Assembly: GCF_019249295.1 (NCBI RefSeq) | Contig: NZ_JAESDH010000019.1 | Span: 40,344 to 104,343, forward strand | Reading direction: 5' to 3' | From: Alteromonas antoniana | Lineage (GTDB): Bacteria; Pseudomonadota; Gammaproteobacteria; Enterobacterales; Alteromonadaceae | Length of the DNA: 64,000 bases | Part shown: one piece after another, positions 1-10,330 of the stretch | Layout: each line of letters starts with the position of its first letter | Position numbering within the stretch: the first letter of the stretch is position 1 | The notes under the pieces: generated by a model | Seen by the model: only the letters and a program-made list of their open reading frames with translations | Database searches by the model: none | What the model was told of the DNA's origin: nothing | Program-made: the position numbers and the translations under genes

Positions 1-636
1 ACACTCAACCTCAATGAAGCGTTGGCAAAACAGGTTATGCATGCCGCAGACTGGGTACAGGCGCACGGTCAGTCAACCGGCGTTAATCCCCTTGACGTCT
101 TACGCTGGCCTGGCGTTATCGCCGCAGAAGAAGCCGATATGGATGCCATTCAGGCAGACCTGCTTGGCGCTTTTGAAACGGCACTTAACGACTTTATTGA
201 CGCTCGGGCGACCGAAGGCGAAACACTGAAAACACTGATAGAACAGCGCCTTGACGGTATCGAAACCGAAGTCACGAAAGTGACAGAACAGATGCCGGAA
301 GTACTCAAATGGCAGCGCGAACGCATTCAAACACGTTTTGAAGAAGCAAAAGTGGAGCTGGAACCTGGTCGTCTGGAGCAAGAGATGATCATGCTGGCGC
401 AAAAGGTGGATGTTGCTGAGGAGCTTGACCGCCTCAACTCCCACATTGGTGAAACCCGCAATATCCTCAAAAAGGGCGGAGCCTGCGGCCGTCGTCTCGA
501 TTTTATGATGCAGGAATTTAACCGCGAATCGAATACGTTGGGTTCGAAATCAATTAACTCACAGACGACGCAATCTGCGGTTGAGCTGAAGGTACTGATT
601 GAGCAGATGCGTGAGCAGATCCAGAATATTGAGTAA
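1..636 (+). CDS. yicC: YicC family protein, 3' part (start outside window)
   Basis: The reading frame is open from the first base, so the gene begins before the window; about 211 C-terminal residues are visible. The sequence matches the end of the YicC (YicC/YloC) family, known in E. coli as a conserved protein with endoribonuclease activity, usually about 290 residues. Visible family features are the segment LDVLRWPGVI, a long helical middle, and the C-terminal stretch GRRLDFMMQEFNRESNTLGS followed by an ELKVLIEQMREQIQNIE end. The region is rich in charged heptads and probably coiled coil. A stem-loop terminator follows the stop. The family call is firm; the cellular substrate is not visible from the sequence. 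Confidence 0.93.
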   Translation, partial: TLNLNEALAKQVMHAADWVQAHGQSTGVNPLDVLRWPGVIAAEEADMDAIQADLLGAFETALNDFIDARATEGETLKTLIEQRLDGIETEVTKVTEQMPEVLKWQRERIQTRFEEAKVELEPGRLEQEMIMLAQKVDVAEELDRLNSHIGETRNILKKGGACGRRLDFMMQEFNRESNTLGSKSINSQTTQSAVELKVLIEQMREQIQNIE

Positions 637-717
637 CACTTTGACTTCACATCACGCTTCGGTAATAAGCCTGCCATATGCAAGCTTAACCCTGAGGTGG
701 CATCATCGCATACCTCG

Positions 718-745
718 GCCCGCTATCTGCGGGCTGATTTTTTTA
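718..745 (+). terminator. Rho-independent terminator after yicC
   Basis: A six-base-pair GC stem (GCCCGC / GCGGGC) with a five-base loop is followed by a run of T. It lies about 80 bases after the yicC stop and should end that transcript. The rest of the 318-base gap to the next start shows no other recognisable element. Confidence 0.75.
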
Positions 746-954
746 AACACGTTAATGCTGTGAATGACGACTCACACCGGCTAACCCGTCGTTTGTGCAA
801 TGATTGCATGCAGCCAGTAATGTGAGTGCTGAATTGATTTGGCAATGCGGCGGCTTCTAATACGAACTGTTTAGACGACGCAGTAACCCTGGTGAATATG
901 CGTAATACGTTTTATGGTAAGTGTCAGCAACTCTGTTATTACGATGAGGACATC

Positions 955-1422
955 ATGCGTCTGCTTTTTTATTCTGCGATATTACTCATGCTCACATTGC
1001 CGGTACGGGCCAGTGACACCACAGCTATCGAAACCGTTTTAGATTCTCTTCACCAACATTCTGCTGAGGCAAAGGGTAAAGCGTACTTTTCTTTGTATGC
1101 TGACAACGCGATGTTTATCGGTACCGATGCCTCTGAGACATGGACATTAGACGAATTTAAACAATACGCTATGCTCTATTTTGATCAGGGCAAAGGGTGG
1201 CGATATCACAGCGTAGAGCGCCATATTTCGCTGTCTGATTCTGGCGATATAGCGTGGTTTGTAGAAATGCTGGAAAGTGAAAGCTTTGGTGTTACACGTG
1301 GAACAGGGGTGTTGCAAAAATACGGTGATAAATGGCTTATCGAGCAGTATCACCTCACGCTGCCGATACCCAATTCGATGATTGACAATGTTGCTGATGA
1401 CATTAAACACCAGTCTCTATAG
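955..1422 (+). CDS. Small exported SnoaL/NTF2-like (DUF4440-type) protein
   Basis: I place the start at the ATG at 955 because a GATGAGGA ribosome-binding site precedes it and the protein then begins with a clean signal peptide (MRLLFYSAILLMLTLPVRAS); an in-frame ATG at 892 would hide this signal. The mature protein of about 135 residues has the pattern of the NTF2-like fold: a first helix, the segment YFSLYADNAMFIGTDASETW, and strands ending in the motif DKWLIEQYHLTLPIPN. These proteins are small alpha-beta cones that can be enzymes or binding proteins; the ligand cannot be read here. It is probably periplasmic and monocistronic. A ParB-binding sequence lies inside the gene. Confidence 0.72.
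   Translation: MRLLFYSAILLMLTLPVRASDTTAIETVLDSLHQHSAEAKGKAYFSLYADNAMFIGTDASETWTLDEFKQYAMLYFDQGKGWRYHSVERHISLSDSGDIAWFVEMLESESFGVTRGTGVLQKYGDKWLIEQYHLTLPIPNSMIDNVADDIKHQSL
1290..1305. promoter_or_regulatory. parS: parS site (ParB-binding), perfect match
   Basis: The sequence TGTTACACGTGGAACA fits the bacterial parS consensus TGTTNCACGTGNAACA at every fixed position. It is inside the coding region of the NTF2-like gene, about 18 kb to the left of oriC. ParA and ParB are encoded in the window, so it is likely a functional centromere-like site. Confidence 0.85.
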
Positions 1423-1473
1423 CTGTTCAATTCAACACATGCGCCGACGGCCGACAGACAGGTGCGGGTCAAC

Positions 1474-1504
1474 AAAAAACAGCCTCGGATGAGGCTGTTT
1501 TTTT
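1474..1504. terminator. Bidirectional terminator between convergent genes
   Basis: An inverted repeat with arms AAAAAACAGCCTC and GAGGCTGTTTTTTT around a four-base loop. A and T tracts flank the GC stem on both sides, so it can stop both the NTF2-like gene (plus) and the OmpA-like gene (minus). Confidence 0.88.
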
Positions 1505-1517
1505 AGCGTGTCTGTTA

Positions 1518-2159
1518 TCAGGTGTTCTGATTTGTCAGCGGCTGAATTTCCAGCTCGACACGACGGTTCATCTGACGATTTGCCGCACTGTCGTTAGGCA
1601 CTTTTGGCTGATATTCACCAAGACCAACCGCAGTCATACGCGTCGGGTTAACGTTGAACGATGTCATCTGCATTTTCACCGCGTTGGCACGACGCTCGGA
1701 TAACGCCTGGTTATATTGTTCAGCGCCAGTATCATCGGTGTGTCCTTTGATCATCAATACGGTTTTTTCATATTGATTCACTACAGTTGCCACATCCTGT
1801 AAGACCGGATTAAAGTTCGGACTAATAGAGGCGCTGTCTGTTGCGAATGTAATATCGCCAGGCATGACAAGGCGTAAGTTGTCACCTTCACGCACTACCT
1901 GTACGCCGGTGTCGGAAAGCTGGTTGCGAAGCTCTTCTTCCTGCTTGTCCATGTAGTTACCAATAGCACCACCGGCGATCGCACCTACCGCAGCGCCCCA
2001 TGCGTAGCGACTTTTATCATGGTCACCCGTGGCTTTCCCCAGAATTGCACCTACAACCGCGCCAATGCCCGCACCTTTCTGTGTATTAGACATTTCATTT
2101 GCACAGCCACCGATAGCGACAGAGGCAGCAAGTAAACTTACAGCAAGTGTTTTCTTCAT
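1518..2159 (-). CDS. OmpA-family outer-membrane lipoprotein (YiaD-like)
   Basis: The protein (213 residues) starts with a lipoprotein signal peptide ending in the lipobox IGGC, so Cys19 should be lipidated. A glycine-zipper segment follows (GAGIGAVVGAILGKATG ... GAAVGAIAGGAIGNYMD, about residues 29-70), and the C-terminal half is an OmpA peptidoglycan-binding domain with the motifs IKGHTDDTGAEQYNQALSER and NRRVELEI. The order matches YiaD-like proteins, which tie the outer membrane to peptidoglycan. No partner gene adjoins it; it stands alone between a shared terminator and the end of the HD-GYP gene. The exact role is inferred from the family. Confidence 0.87.
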   Translation of the reverse strand: MKKTLAVSLLAASVAIGGCANEMSNTQKGAGIGAVVGAILGKATGDHDKSRYAWGAAVGAIAGGAIGNYMDKQEEELRNQLSDTGVQVVREGDNLRLVMPGDITFATDSASISPNFNPVLQDVATVVNQYEKTVLMIKGHTDDTGAEQYNQALSERRANAVKMQMTSFNVNPTRMTAVGLGEYQPKVPNDSAANRQMNRRVELEIQPLTNQNT

Positions 2160-2399
2160 AACATCCTCGTTATTTAAATCATTACATCGTTTGGAATTAC
2201 AGCAATTCCTGTTCCATCAGCTAGTGCAGAGATGGCTCACACTACTAACAGTAGCCTATATAAGCTGAATAGAGGCTAAACGACTGGTACTTTTGTCGTA
2301 ATTTTTACAGATAATGTGATCAAAGAATCAGGAAAGATCTACACGGTAGGGAAGCCAAAGTGCGCACTTTTCACCCATCACGTTGCTTTTTCGCGACAG

Positions 2400-3620
2400 T
2401 CAGATATTTACGCAACGCTCAAAAAACGCGTTTACATCAATACGGTAATCACTCGCTTTTACCGCTTTCTCAATCCTGACCGTCGTATCTGTACTCAGAT
2501 CGATATCTTTCGGCTCCAGAAAGTGGTTGCCGCGAATAGAAAAAAACACCTTAATTTTGGGTGCCAGCGTTGCGCTGGTCTGGGCCATTACCATACCGAT
2601 ACGTTCGTTATTGAGTTTCACTAAACTGCCAACCGGGTAAACACCCATACATTTTATGAATTGTTGTACTAATGCCTTATCCAGTTTGTGCGGTGTGTCG
2701 TTCATCAGGATCTGCAGGGCTTTCTGGCTTGGCATTCCTGCTTTGTAACAGCGGTCTGCCGTTAATGCATCATAAACATCGGCAATCGCCAGCATTCTGC
2801 CAGCTTGGGAGATTTCATCTTGCCGTGCGCCATTCGGATAGCCATATCCGTCGAGCCGCTCATGATGCTCTGATACTGTTCTGACTAAATGCTCGGGTAT
2901 ATTCACTTCCTCTAACACCCTCACACCATAGTAGACATGATCGCGCATCACATTCATTTCCATGTCTGTCAGTTTACCGGGTTTGTGCAATATACTGTCC
3001 GGGATCCGTATTTTCCCGATGTCATGTAAAAATCCCGCATAGGCCAGGTCGTTAACCTCGCTATCCGACATGCCGATGAAACGTCCAAAGTTGCCCAGAA
3101 GAATAGCCACATTCAGCGAGTGCTCCAGCAGGTACTCGTCCTTTTCGCGTATTTTCGTCAGGCATAACAACGCATCTGGATTACGATCAATGGATGACAC
3201 CAGCGACTGTGAAAATTCCCGCGGTACTTTGTCATCGAAAGGCAATCCCTGCTTTACTGCGTTCAGCAGTTGCTTCTGGATTTTTTTGCCTTGTTTATGC
3301 AGTTTTGTTGCACGTGAAACCTCATCCTGGAATGAGACTTTTTCTGCTAAAGTTTCACTTTCATTTTGCTTCACCGGGGTAACTTCAGCATTATCCGTAA
3401 CAGATACGTCTGGCTCACCCGTCTCGGGATTAAACTGTTTGGATAAGTCGATGAGGAGGGTCTTTACGCCGCGTTTTCTTAATGCGTCAACAACGGCTTG
3501 CTTCAGCACTTTTCCCTGGCTCTTAATTTTTACCGAGCCTTTTTGCTCAACAATGCTGTGGACGTACATACCCGGACTGAGTTCATCGATAGATATTTTT
3601 TTCAGCGAACTCTCGGCCAT
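2400..3620 (-). CDS. HD-GYP domain protein, probable cyclic-di-GMP phosphodiesterase
   Basis: The N-terminal 130 residues match the DUF3391 segment that often precedes HD-GYP domains (LSPGMYVHSIVEQ). The HD-GYP domain then shows all landmark residues: HD at about 199-200 in GFLHDIGKIRIPDSIL, HHE at 252-254 and GYGYP at 258-262, so it should be catalytically competent in hydrolysing cyclic di-GMP. There is no membrane segment or receiver domain, so it is probably cytoplasmic. The alkyltransferase-like gene lies 60 bases upstream on the same strand and may be co-transcribed. A near-perfect parS sequence lies inside the gene at 3306-3321. The biological output controlled (motility, biofilm) is not visible. 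Confidence 0.9.
   Translation of the reverse strand: MAESSLKKISIDELSPGMYVHSIVEQKGSVKIKSQGKVLKQAVVDALRKRGVKTLLIDLSKQFNPETGEPDVSVTDNAEVTPVKQNESETLAEKVSFQDEVSRATKLHKQGKKIQKQLLNAVKQGLPFDDKVPREFSQSLVSSIDRNPDALLCLTKIREKDEYLLEHSLNVAILLGNFGRFIGMSDSEVNDLAYAGFLHDIGKIRIPDSILHKPGKLTDMEMNVMRDHVYYGVRVLEEVNIPEHLVRTVSEHHERLDGYGYPNGARQDEISQAGRMLAIADVYDALTADRCYKAGMPSQKALQILMNDTPHKLDKALVQQFIKCMGVYPVGSLVKLNNERIGMVMAQTSATLAPKIKVFFSIRGNHFLEPKDIDLSTDTTVRIEKAVKASDYRIDVNAFFERCVNI
3306..3321. promoter_or_regulatory. parS: parS-like site, one mismatch
   Basis: TGTTGCACGTGAAACC matches the consensus TGTTNCACGTGNAACA except for the last base, and the 14-base core GTTNCACGTGNAAC is intact. It lies inside the HD-GYP gene, 2 kb from the perfect site at 1290. 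Confidence 0.7.
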
Positions 3621-3680
3621 GAACTACATACTACATAAACGAAAAATAAAAAATTACCCTATCTGCACGGTTCATACAAG

Positions 3681-4019
3681 CTAAAACGGCAGTTCAGCGA
3701 GTATCGTGTATATGTCCGGCTTCCAGTTATAGGTTTGCATGTGAACCCGACCGCGAGTGATAACTACCTCCTCACGGTTAAGCCGGCGCTCCTGATCTTC
3801 GTAGGCTTCTGAGCCAGACGGGAAAGCCAGCTTACCGTCGGCGCGCACGACACGATGCCAGGGCACATTTTGCGATGTTTCTTTCAGGCAGCGACCAGCC
3901 AGACGGGCCCGCCCTGGTAGCCCGGCTAGATCTGCAAGCTGACCATAGCTGACAACGCAACCCGCAGGTACCCGTTTCAGCACATAACAAATTTGCTCGC
4001 AGGGCGTGTAATTCGGCAT
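3681..4019 (-). CDS. atl: Alkyltransferase-like (ATL) DNA repair protein
   Basis: A 112-residue protein made of only the O6-alkylguanine-DNA alkyltransferase DNA-binding domain. The helix-turn-helix with the intercalating arginine region (GLPGRARLAGRCL) is present. The active-site motif PCHRV is changed to PWHRVV, with tryptophan at position 54 where the alkyl-accepting cysteine would be. This defines the ATL family (E. coli YbaZ, yeast Atl1), which cannot remove the alkyl group itself but binds the lesion and hands it to nucleotide excision repair. It precedes the HD-GYP gene on the same strand and is divergent from the DTW gene, with about 30 bases between start codons. Confidence 0.9.
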   Translation of the reverse strand: MPNYTPCEQICYVLKRVPAGCVVSYGQLADLAGLPGRARLAGRCLKETSQNVPWHRVVRADGKLAFPSGSEAYEDQERRLNREEVVITRGRVHMQTYNWKPDIYTILAELPF

Positions 4020-4049
4020 ACTGTATCCTCAATCAGGCACTTTTTTATC

Positions 4050-4622
4050 ATGCGACAATACTGTTCTAATTGCCAATACCCCATTACTACCTGTGTTTGC
4101 AGCGTGATCAGGCGCGTTGAGTGCCCGCTCAGCATTTCAATTATTCAGCATCCCAAAGAGGTGACGCACGCCAAGAACACTGCAAGATTAATCGCACTGT
4201 GTCTGAATAATGTGAGCGTGGTGGTCAGCAACAACGATGAGCACATGACATCGCTCAGAACGCGCTGTGAGACACTACCGACAGCACTGCTTTATCCGGG
4301 AAGAGACAGCCACAGTTGGGAGCAGACAACAGCCTCTGACCATGCGCTTGCACACCTGATAGTACTAGATGGAAGCTGGCGTCAGGCATTTGGACTATGG
4401 CAGCAGCATACGTGGCTACAAGCTCTACCAGCGTATCATTTTTCATCAGCACCGCCATCTGACTACGCTATACGTCACACTGACGACACAGCCCATCTAT
4501 CTACACTTGAAGCGGTTGCTTATGCGTTATCAAGCCGGTTCAATACCGATGTAACCCCGCTTTACCAGTTACAACGACGCATGCAGGATTGTTGGCAGGG
4601 GCCACCTGAACATCGTCGATAA
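4050..4622 (+). CDS. tapT: DTW-domain tRNA-uridine aminocarboxypropyltransferase
   Basis: I chose the ATG at 4050, giving 190 residues, because the conserved cysteine-rich start (MRQYCSNCQYPITTCVC) begins there; an in-frame codon at 3993 would overlap the divergent gene. The domain shows IIQHPKEVTHAKNTARL and LIVLDGSWRQA, the latter being this protein's version of the DTW signature. E. coli TapT (YfiP) uses S-adenosylmethionine to place a 3-amino-3-carboxypropyl group on uridine 47 of tRNAs. The gene ends four bases from the convergent glutathione transferase gene. The family is clear; which of the TapT/TuaA-type enzymes it is functionally is an inference. Confidence 0.85.
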   Translation: MRQYCSNCQYPITTCVCSVIRRVECPLSISIIQHPKEVTHAKNTARLIALCLNNVSVVVSNNDEHMTSLRTRCETLPTALLYPGRDSHSWEQTTASDHALAHLIVLDGSWRQAFGLWQQHTWLQALPAYHFSSAPPSDYAIRHTDDTAHLSTLEAVAYALSSRFNTDVTPLYQLQRRMQDCWQGPPEHRR

Positions 4623-4626
4623 GCCG

Positions 4627-5226
4627 CTAAGCTGACATCGCTACAAAGCCTTTCTGATCTTGAATCAGAGATATCCAGTTACGTACTGCCGGAAACGCAG
4701 AGAGGTCAAAGCCACCTTCATGCGCCACGTGGGTATAGGCGAAAAGAGAAATATCAGCCAGTGAAAGCGAATCGCCGAGCAGGAAAGGGGTCTTATTGAG
4801 CTGCGCCTCCATTACCTCCAGAGCACGATAGCCCCCGGCCTGCTTAGCGGCAAACTCTTCCCGCCGGTCATCCGGCATTCCCAGATAGACATTGATATAG
4901 CGAGCCACCGCAATATAAGGTTCGTGACTGTACTGTTCGAAGAATTGCCATTGCAACAGTTTGGCAAAGTCAAACGCCGAGTGGGGGATCAGTAAGGAAC
5001 CTGAAGCAAGATAATGAAGAATCGCATTGGACTCTGTCAACACGCGGCCATCATCAAGCTCAAGCATCGGTATCTTGCCATTCGGCGCTTTTTCCAGAAA
5101 GGAGGGTGTGCGGGTTTCGCCGCGCAAAATATCAACGTCTACCCAATCACAGACTTTTCCAAGTAACGACACTAAAAGCTGTATTTTGTAGCAGTTTCCC
5201 GATTTCTTATCGCCGTATATGCGCAT
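4627..5226 (-). CDS. Glutathione S-transferase family protein
   Basis: A 199-residue soluble protein with the standard two-domain architecture: an N-terminal thioredoxin-like domain (MRIYGDKKSGNCYKIQLLVS), including the cis-proline region NGKIPMLEL and the glutathione-contact motif LTESNAILHYLA, followed by an all-helical C-terminal domain with the conserved N-capping motif LADISLFAYTHVA. Ser9 or Asn11 in the first loop may be the thiol-activating residue. Substrate is unknown. The gene is convergent with tapT with only a four-base gap and no visible terminator between. Confidence 0.88.
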   Translation of the reverse strand: MRIYGDKKSGNCYKIQLLVSLLGKVCDWVDVDILRGETRTPSFLEKAPNGKIPMLELDDGRVLTESNAILHYLASGSLLIPHSAFDFAKLLQWQFFEQYSHEPYIAVARYINVYLGMPDDRREEFAAKQAGGYRALEVMEAQLNKTPFLLGDSLSLADISLFAYTHVAHEGGFDLSAFPAVRNWISLIQDQKGFVAMSA

Positions 5227-5260
5227 TAGGTATCCATTACTATGTGTGACAAAAGAACGC

Positions 5261-6217
5261 TTACGTCAAAAACGATTCTAACGCGATTTTAATAAGCCAA
5301 CATGCGGGGATCAAAGTGCAAACACCCAAAACAGAAAGTTTCTGACGCACAGTAGTGACATGTTGCAAATACTCTTTCTCAGTTTCCAGCATTTCAATTT
5401 TGCGGCTAACCGCGTTAGTGGCGCCAGAGGCCTGATTGCGAATCAATGACGTTATGTCTTCATTTACCTGCTGCAACCTTGCACGTTGCAAGCCACGATA
5501 TCGCACGAATATCTTATAAACCGGCAAGAACAGATATACAAGTAACACGCCGGAAAAGAGATTAAACAACAAAAAGTCCAATACCGGTATCGGCTTATTT
5601 ATCCAGAACACCGGAATGAGTGCAATACCGCTCATTCCCAGAAGACTGTTGTTCAACGCCATAGAAAACGACTGCTCAATTACTGAATAATCGGTTCGTA
5701 AATCACCTGAACGGCTATCACCAATTTTGATTATATAACGGGTATTGCTGGTAACCTGAAGTAAAAACGTTGCCATTAGCAACCAGAATCCGATTGCCGA
5801 TACTGCGATAGTAAACACCTCTGGCTCGTGAAAGCGATAGATAAGGCCCTCATTCACCATGTATATCACAGGCATGATTACGCCGAAGGTCATCGACCAA
5901 ATCAGGTGGTTGGCGTATTGATGTGTCAGGACTTTACGGTGGTGCTGAAATTCACTGAGCGCATGTTTTTCCAGAAGAATACTAATCAGTGTACTGCTGA
6001 CATTTTTATGTATCGCTCTGACTGTGATCCAGAAAAACCCGGTGAGCAATGTTTGCCCCAGGGCGGTATTAAAATCCCGCTGTTGGTTCGCCGTTTCCAG
6101 AGGCCAGCTTATAGAGCCAACAATGTGATGAAGCAATAACATCACACAGACAAAGCAGAGTGGGAAAAACCAGACATCGAAATGCGATTTCTGACTAGTG
6201 TAAGCATTAAAATTCAT
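5261..6217 (-). CDS. Unrecognised multi-pass membrane protein with C-terminal coiled coil
   Basis: I do not recognise this 318-residue protein. It has about seven hydrophobic segments: around residues 16-36, 50-66, 104-122, 134-153, 190-206, 214-236, and a last one at 294-315. Between the sixth and seventh lies a roughly 50-residue charged, helical stretch (YRGLQRARLQQVNEDI ... SRKIEMLETEKEYLQHV) that looks like a cytoplasmic coiled coil. There is no enzyme motif, transporter signature or signal-transduction domain that I can identify. It is 34 bases upstream of the glutathione transferase gene on the same strand, so the two may be co-transcribed. Base composition resembles its neighbours. 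Confidence 0.7.
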   Translation of the reverse strand: MNFNAYTSQKSHFDVWFFPLCFVCVMLLLHHIVGSISWPLETANQQRDFNTALGQTLLTGFFWITVRAIHKNVSSTLISILLEKHALSEFQHHRKVLTHQYANHLIWSMTFGVIMPVIYMVNEGLIYRFHEPEVFTIAVSAIGFWLLMATFLLQVTSNTRYIIKIGDSRSGDLRTDYSVIEQSFSMALNNSLLGMSGIALIPVFWINKPIPVLDFLLFNLFSGVLLVYLFLPVYKIFVRYRGLQRARLQQVNEDITSLIRNQASGATNAVSRKIEMLETEKEYLQHVTTVRQKLSVLGVCTLIPACWLIKIALESFLT

Positions 6218-6502
6218 GAAAATTTCTACATCATGCTGTCAGGGGCAAGAAGTACAGAAGCAACGTCGTCGCTATTCATTGACAGGGTCATGGAGTGTAG
6301 TAATTAACGCGCTGAATTCCAACTTTATTGTCAGAATTTCACCTGCCAATTTGTAAAGGATCATGTCTCTGGCAGGCCAGGCGTTGGTCGTGACACATAG
6401 CTACAGCTAATTCATGGCGTTAAGCGCTCACGCCTTGTACTGGCAGTAAGAGCTAACCATAGCCAATATGTATCATTGGTGCCCAGGCCACTGTGAGTGG
6501 TA

Positions 6503-6850
6503 TCACTCCGACCATACTGCAAATTCACTGCCACCGGGTTCACAAAAATGAAAGCGTCGTCCACCGGGAAACGAAAAGATGGGTTTGATAATGTTACCGC
6601 CGGCTGCAGTAACCTCATCAAGGCAGGCTTCAAGGGAAGTAGTATAGAAAACGAGTAGCGTAGCGCCTCTATCTGTCAGCGAAACCGTCTCCGAATAATA
6701 GAAGCCACCTTGTAACTCCTGACTCTCAAACGCAGTATACGCATCTCCATAGTCAGTAAATATCCATCCGAAGACAGACTCAAAAAAGGCTTTCGTTTTC
6801 ATCAGATCAGCAGAGGGTACTTCTATATAATTAATTGATTTATCGCGCAT
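6503..6850 (-). CDS. VOC (glyoxalase/bleomycin-resistance fold) protein
   Basis: A 115-residue single-domain protein of the vicinal oxygen chelate family. It begins with INYIEVPSADLMKTKAFFESVFGW, the usual first beta-alpha unit, and ends with GGRRFHFCEPGGSEFAVWSE, where the Glu of the last strand is a usual metal ligand. Such proteins include glyoxalases, dioxygenases and binding proteins; no substrate can be assigned. Its start overlaps the end of the GFA-family gene by 11 bases, so the two are translationally coupled and probably work on related small molecules. Confidence 0.83.
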   Translation of the reverse strand: MRDKSINYIEVPSADLMKTKAFFESVFGWIFTDYGDAYTAFESQELQGGFYYSETVSLTDRGATLLVFYTTSLEACLDEVTAAGGNIIKPIFSFPGGRRFHFCEPGGSEFAVWSE

Positions 6851-7268
6851 CAGATTTGTCCTGTGCCGTAAATGCCGCTATCGCTTCATCGGCGGTCATG
6901 GTGGCAGTGCATTGAGAGAATCCATAGTAATCAGGTTTCTGATCAATAAAAATTTGCTCGGTTAAGGTGAAGGGTAGGTCATCGCCAAATAGCGCGGCAG
7001 GAATAAAATACGCAGCCCTTTGGTTGTAGAAATAAAAAAGATGGGTGCCGCAGTGACGACAAAATCCTCTCTCAGCCCAAGCCGAGGATGTATAGCGGGT
7101 AATATCAGCTTCGCCAGAGAGTATGACATCGTCGCCACAGTGCAAAGACAGCAGTGGACCTCCGCCCCATTGCCGACATGTTCTGCAATGACAGGCTGAA
7201 ATTTCCGGAGTCAGGTGTTTAACCCGTAGACCGACAGACTGACACAAACATTGAGCCAGATAGGACAT
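6840..7268 (-). CDS. GFA-family zinc protein (glutathione-dependent formaldehyde-activating type fold)
   Basis: The 142-residue protein carries the cysteine pattern of the GFA/CENP-V family: CLC near the start, CHCRTCRQWGG at about 26-36, and FCRHCGTHLFYF at about 69-80, which together bind two zinc ions. Family members are annotated as formaldehyde-activating enzymes, but this activity is doubtful for most and should not be assumed here. It is the first gene of a two-gene unit with the VOC protein. A region of about 240 bases separates it from atpC and holds the atp terminator. Confidence 0.85.
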   Translation of the reverse strand: MSYLAQCLCQSVGLRVKHLTPEISACHCRTCRQWGGGPLLSLHCGDDVILSGEADITRYTSSAWAERGFCRHCGTHLFYFYNQRAAYFIPAALFGDDLPFTLTEQIFIDQKPDYYGFSQCTATMTADEAIAAFTAQDKSDAR

Positions 7269-7458
7269 AGCGTGATTCCAAATTTCATAAACATCCCAGT
7301 ATAGACAGAGTTTGAAATCTCTTGCCAGTGTTTGCGGTTTATATGGGTATCTCGTATAGACACCCGATTGGCTTACGTGGATGTGAACTAGAGGGATGGC
7401 GCGCTTGCTAGCAGGTAAAAAGGCAGTAATTTCTATCCTGAACTAACAACAATAAGGC

Positions 7459-7490
7459 AAAAAAAAACCCGGCGCTTGGCCGGGTTTTTA
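7459..7490 (-). terminator. Terminator of the atp operon
   Basis: A ten-base-pair stem (AAAACCCGGC / GCCGGGTTTT) with loop GCTTG and long A tract on the left, which becomes the U tract on the minus strand. It follows the atpC stop by about 20 bases. Confidence 0.92.
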
Positions 7491-7509
7491 GAATAACTAC
7501 TGATTTATC

Positions 7510-7926
7510 TTACTTGCGCAGTTTCTGAATCAATCTCAGCTGTGCAATAGCTTCGGCCAACTCATGTGCCGCTTCCGCGTAATTAAAGTCAGCGCCTGGA
7601 TTGGCGATGTGCTCTTCAGCACGTCGTTTGGCGTCTTCTGCTGCCTTTTCGTCTAAGTCTTCAGCACGAACGGCGACATCAGCCAGTACAGTTACAATGC
7701 CGGGTTGTACTTCAAGCACTCCACCAGCTACATAAATAACTTCTTCTTCACCGTACTGTTTCACCAAACGCACCATACCAGGTTTGATAGCAGTAAGTAA
7801 TGGCGCGTGACCCGGGGTAATACCCAGCTCACCTTCACTACCCGTCACCTGAATGGTTTCGACGCGACCAGAGAAAATCTGTTCTTCTGCGCTTACTACG
7901 TCCAGATGTGTTGTCATTGCTGCCAT
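7510..7926 (-). CDS. atpC: F1F0 ATP synthase epsilon subunit
   Basis: Epsilon subunit of the F1 sector, 138 residues, the usual length. It forms part of the central rotor stalk and can inhibit ATP hydrolysis. The N-terminal beta-barrel shows [20 protein letters not shown] and the conserved [19 protein letters not shown], followed by the C-terminal helical hairpin. The first of two nearby ATG codons is chosen because a perfect AGGAGG lies five bases upstream of it. It is the last gene of the atp operon and is followed by a strong terminator. Confidence 0.97.
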   Translation of the reverse strand: MAAMTTHLDVVSAEEQIFSGRVETIQVTGSEGELGITPGHAPLLTAIKPGMVRLVKQYGEEEVIYVAGGVLEVQPGIVTVLADVAVRAEDLDEKAAEDAKRRAEEHIANPGADFNYAEAAHELAEAIAQLRLIQKLRK

Positions 7927-7993
7927 AAGAACCTCCTGATTAGGTACGTAAGCTTATTGAATTGGCTGGTGGATTAGCACCAGCCCATATCAA

Positions 7994-9400
<1,407 letters not shown>

Positions 9401-9412
9401 TTAAACCTTTGC

Positions 9413-10273
9413 TTACACCGCTGCGGCACCGCTAACAATCTCACTGATTTCTTGTGTGATTGCAGCCTGACGCGCTTTGTTATATACCAGTTGTAGATCA
9501 TCAATCAGGTTGCCTGCATTGTCGGTCGCGGCTTTCATTGCGACCATACGGGCAGCTTGTTCTGATGCGGCGTTTTCAACCACGCCCTGGTAAACCTGAG
9601 ACTCAATATAACGAACCATCAGTGATTCAAGAATTTCTCTTGGATCCGGCTCGTAGATGTAGTCCCAACGATGCTTATAGTCGTCATTATCAGACTTTGG
9701 CAAAGGCAATAATTGATTGCACACTGGCGTCTGTGTCATGGTGTTAACGAAGTTATTAAAGACCAGATAAACACGGTCTAACTTACCTTCGTCATAAGCT
9801 TTCAGCATTGTGCGTACTACGCCTACCACATCACTGACCGATGGCTTGTCGCCCAAACCAGATTCAGCAGCTAATAACGAGCCACCGAAACGATTGAAGA
9901 ACGCACATGCCTTCGAGCCTAACGCTGCGAAATCCACCTCAACTTCTTTTTCCTTCCAGTCTCTGACTTTCTGGGTCACGAGCTTAAATTCGTTGGTGTT
10001 TAAGCCACCACATAAGCCCCGGTCGGTGGAAATCACAATGTAACCAACACGCTTGACTTCACGCTCTTCCAAATATGGATGGCGATATTCAAGGTTACCG
10101 TTGGCAATGTGACCAATCACTTTTAGCATGCTTTGTGCGTACGGACGGCCAGTAGCCATACGTTGCTGAGCCTTTTTCATTTTAGAGGCAGCAACCATTT
10201 CCATCGCACTGGTAATCTTTTGAGTATTTTTAATACTCCCAATCTTACCTTTTATCTCTTTACCGCTGGCCAT
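9413..10273 (-). CDS. atpG: F1F0 ATP synthase gamma subunit
   Basis: Gamma subunit, 286 residues, the central rotor shaft. The N-terminal helix begins with the conserved [17 protein letters not shown] and EMVAASKM, the middle has the Rossmann-like domain ([11 protein letters not shown]), and the C-terminal helix shows ERTE-family positions as [18 protein letters not shown]. These two long helices form the coiled coil that turns inside the alpha3beta3 ring. It follows atpA by 57 bases. Confidence 0.99.
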   Translation of the reverse strand: MASGKEIKGKIGSIKNTQKITSAMEMVAASKMKKAQQRMATGRPYAQSMLKVIGHIANGNLEYRHPYLEEREVKRVGYIVISTDRGLCGGLNTNEFKLVTQKVRDWKEKEVEVDFAALGSKACAFFNRFGGSLLAAESGLGDKPSVSDVVGVVRTMLKAYDEGKLDRVYLVFNNFVNTMTQTPVCNQLLPLPKSDNDDYKHRWDYIYEPDPREILESLMVRYIESQVYQGVVENAASEQAARMVAMKAATDNAGNLIDDLQLVYNKARQAAITQEISEIVSGAAAV

Positions 10274-10330
10274 GACTATCTCTCCGATTACTCAACGTAC
10301 GTGCTGACCATAAAGGTCAGCACCCGGTGA

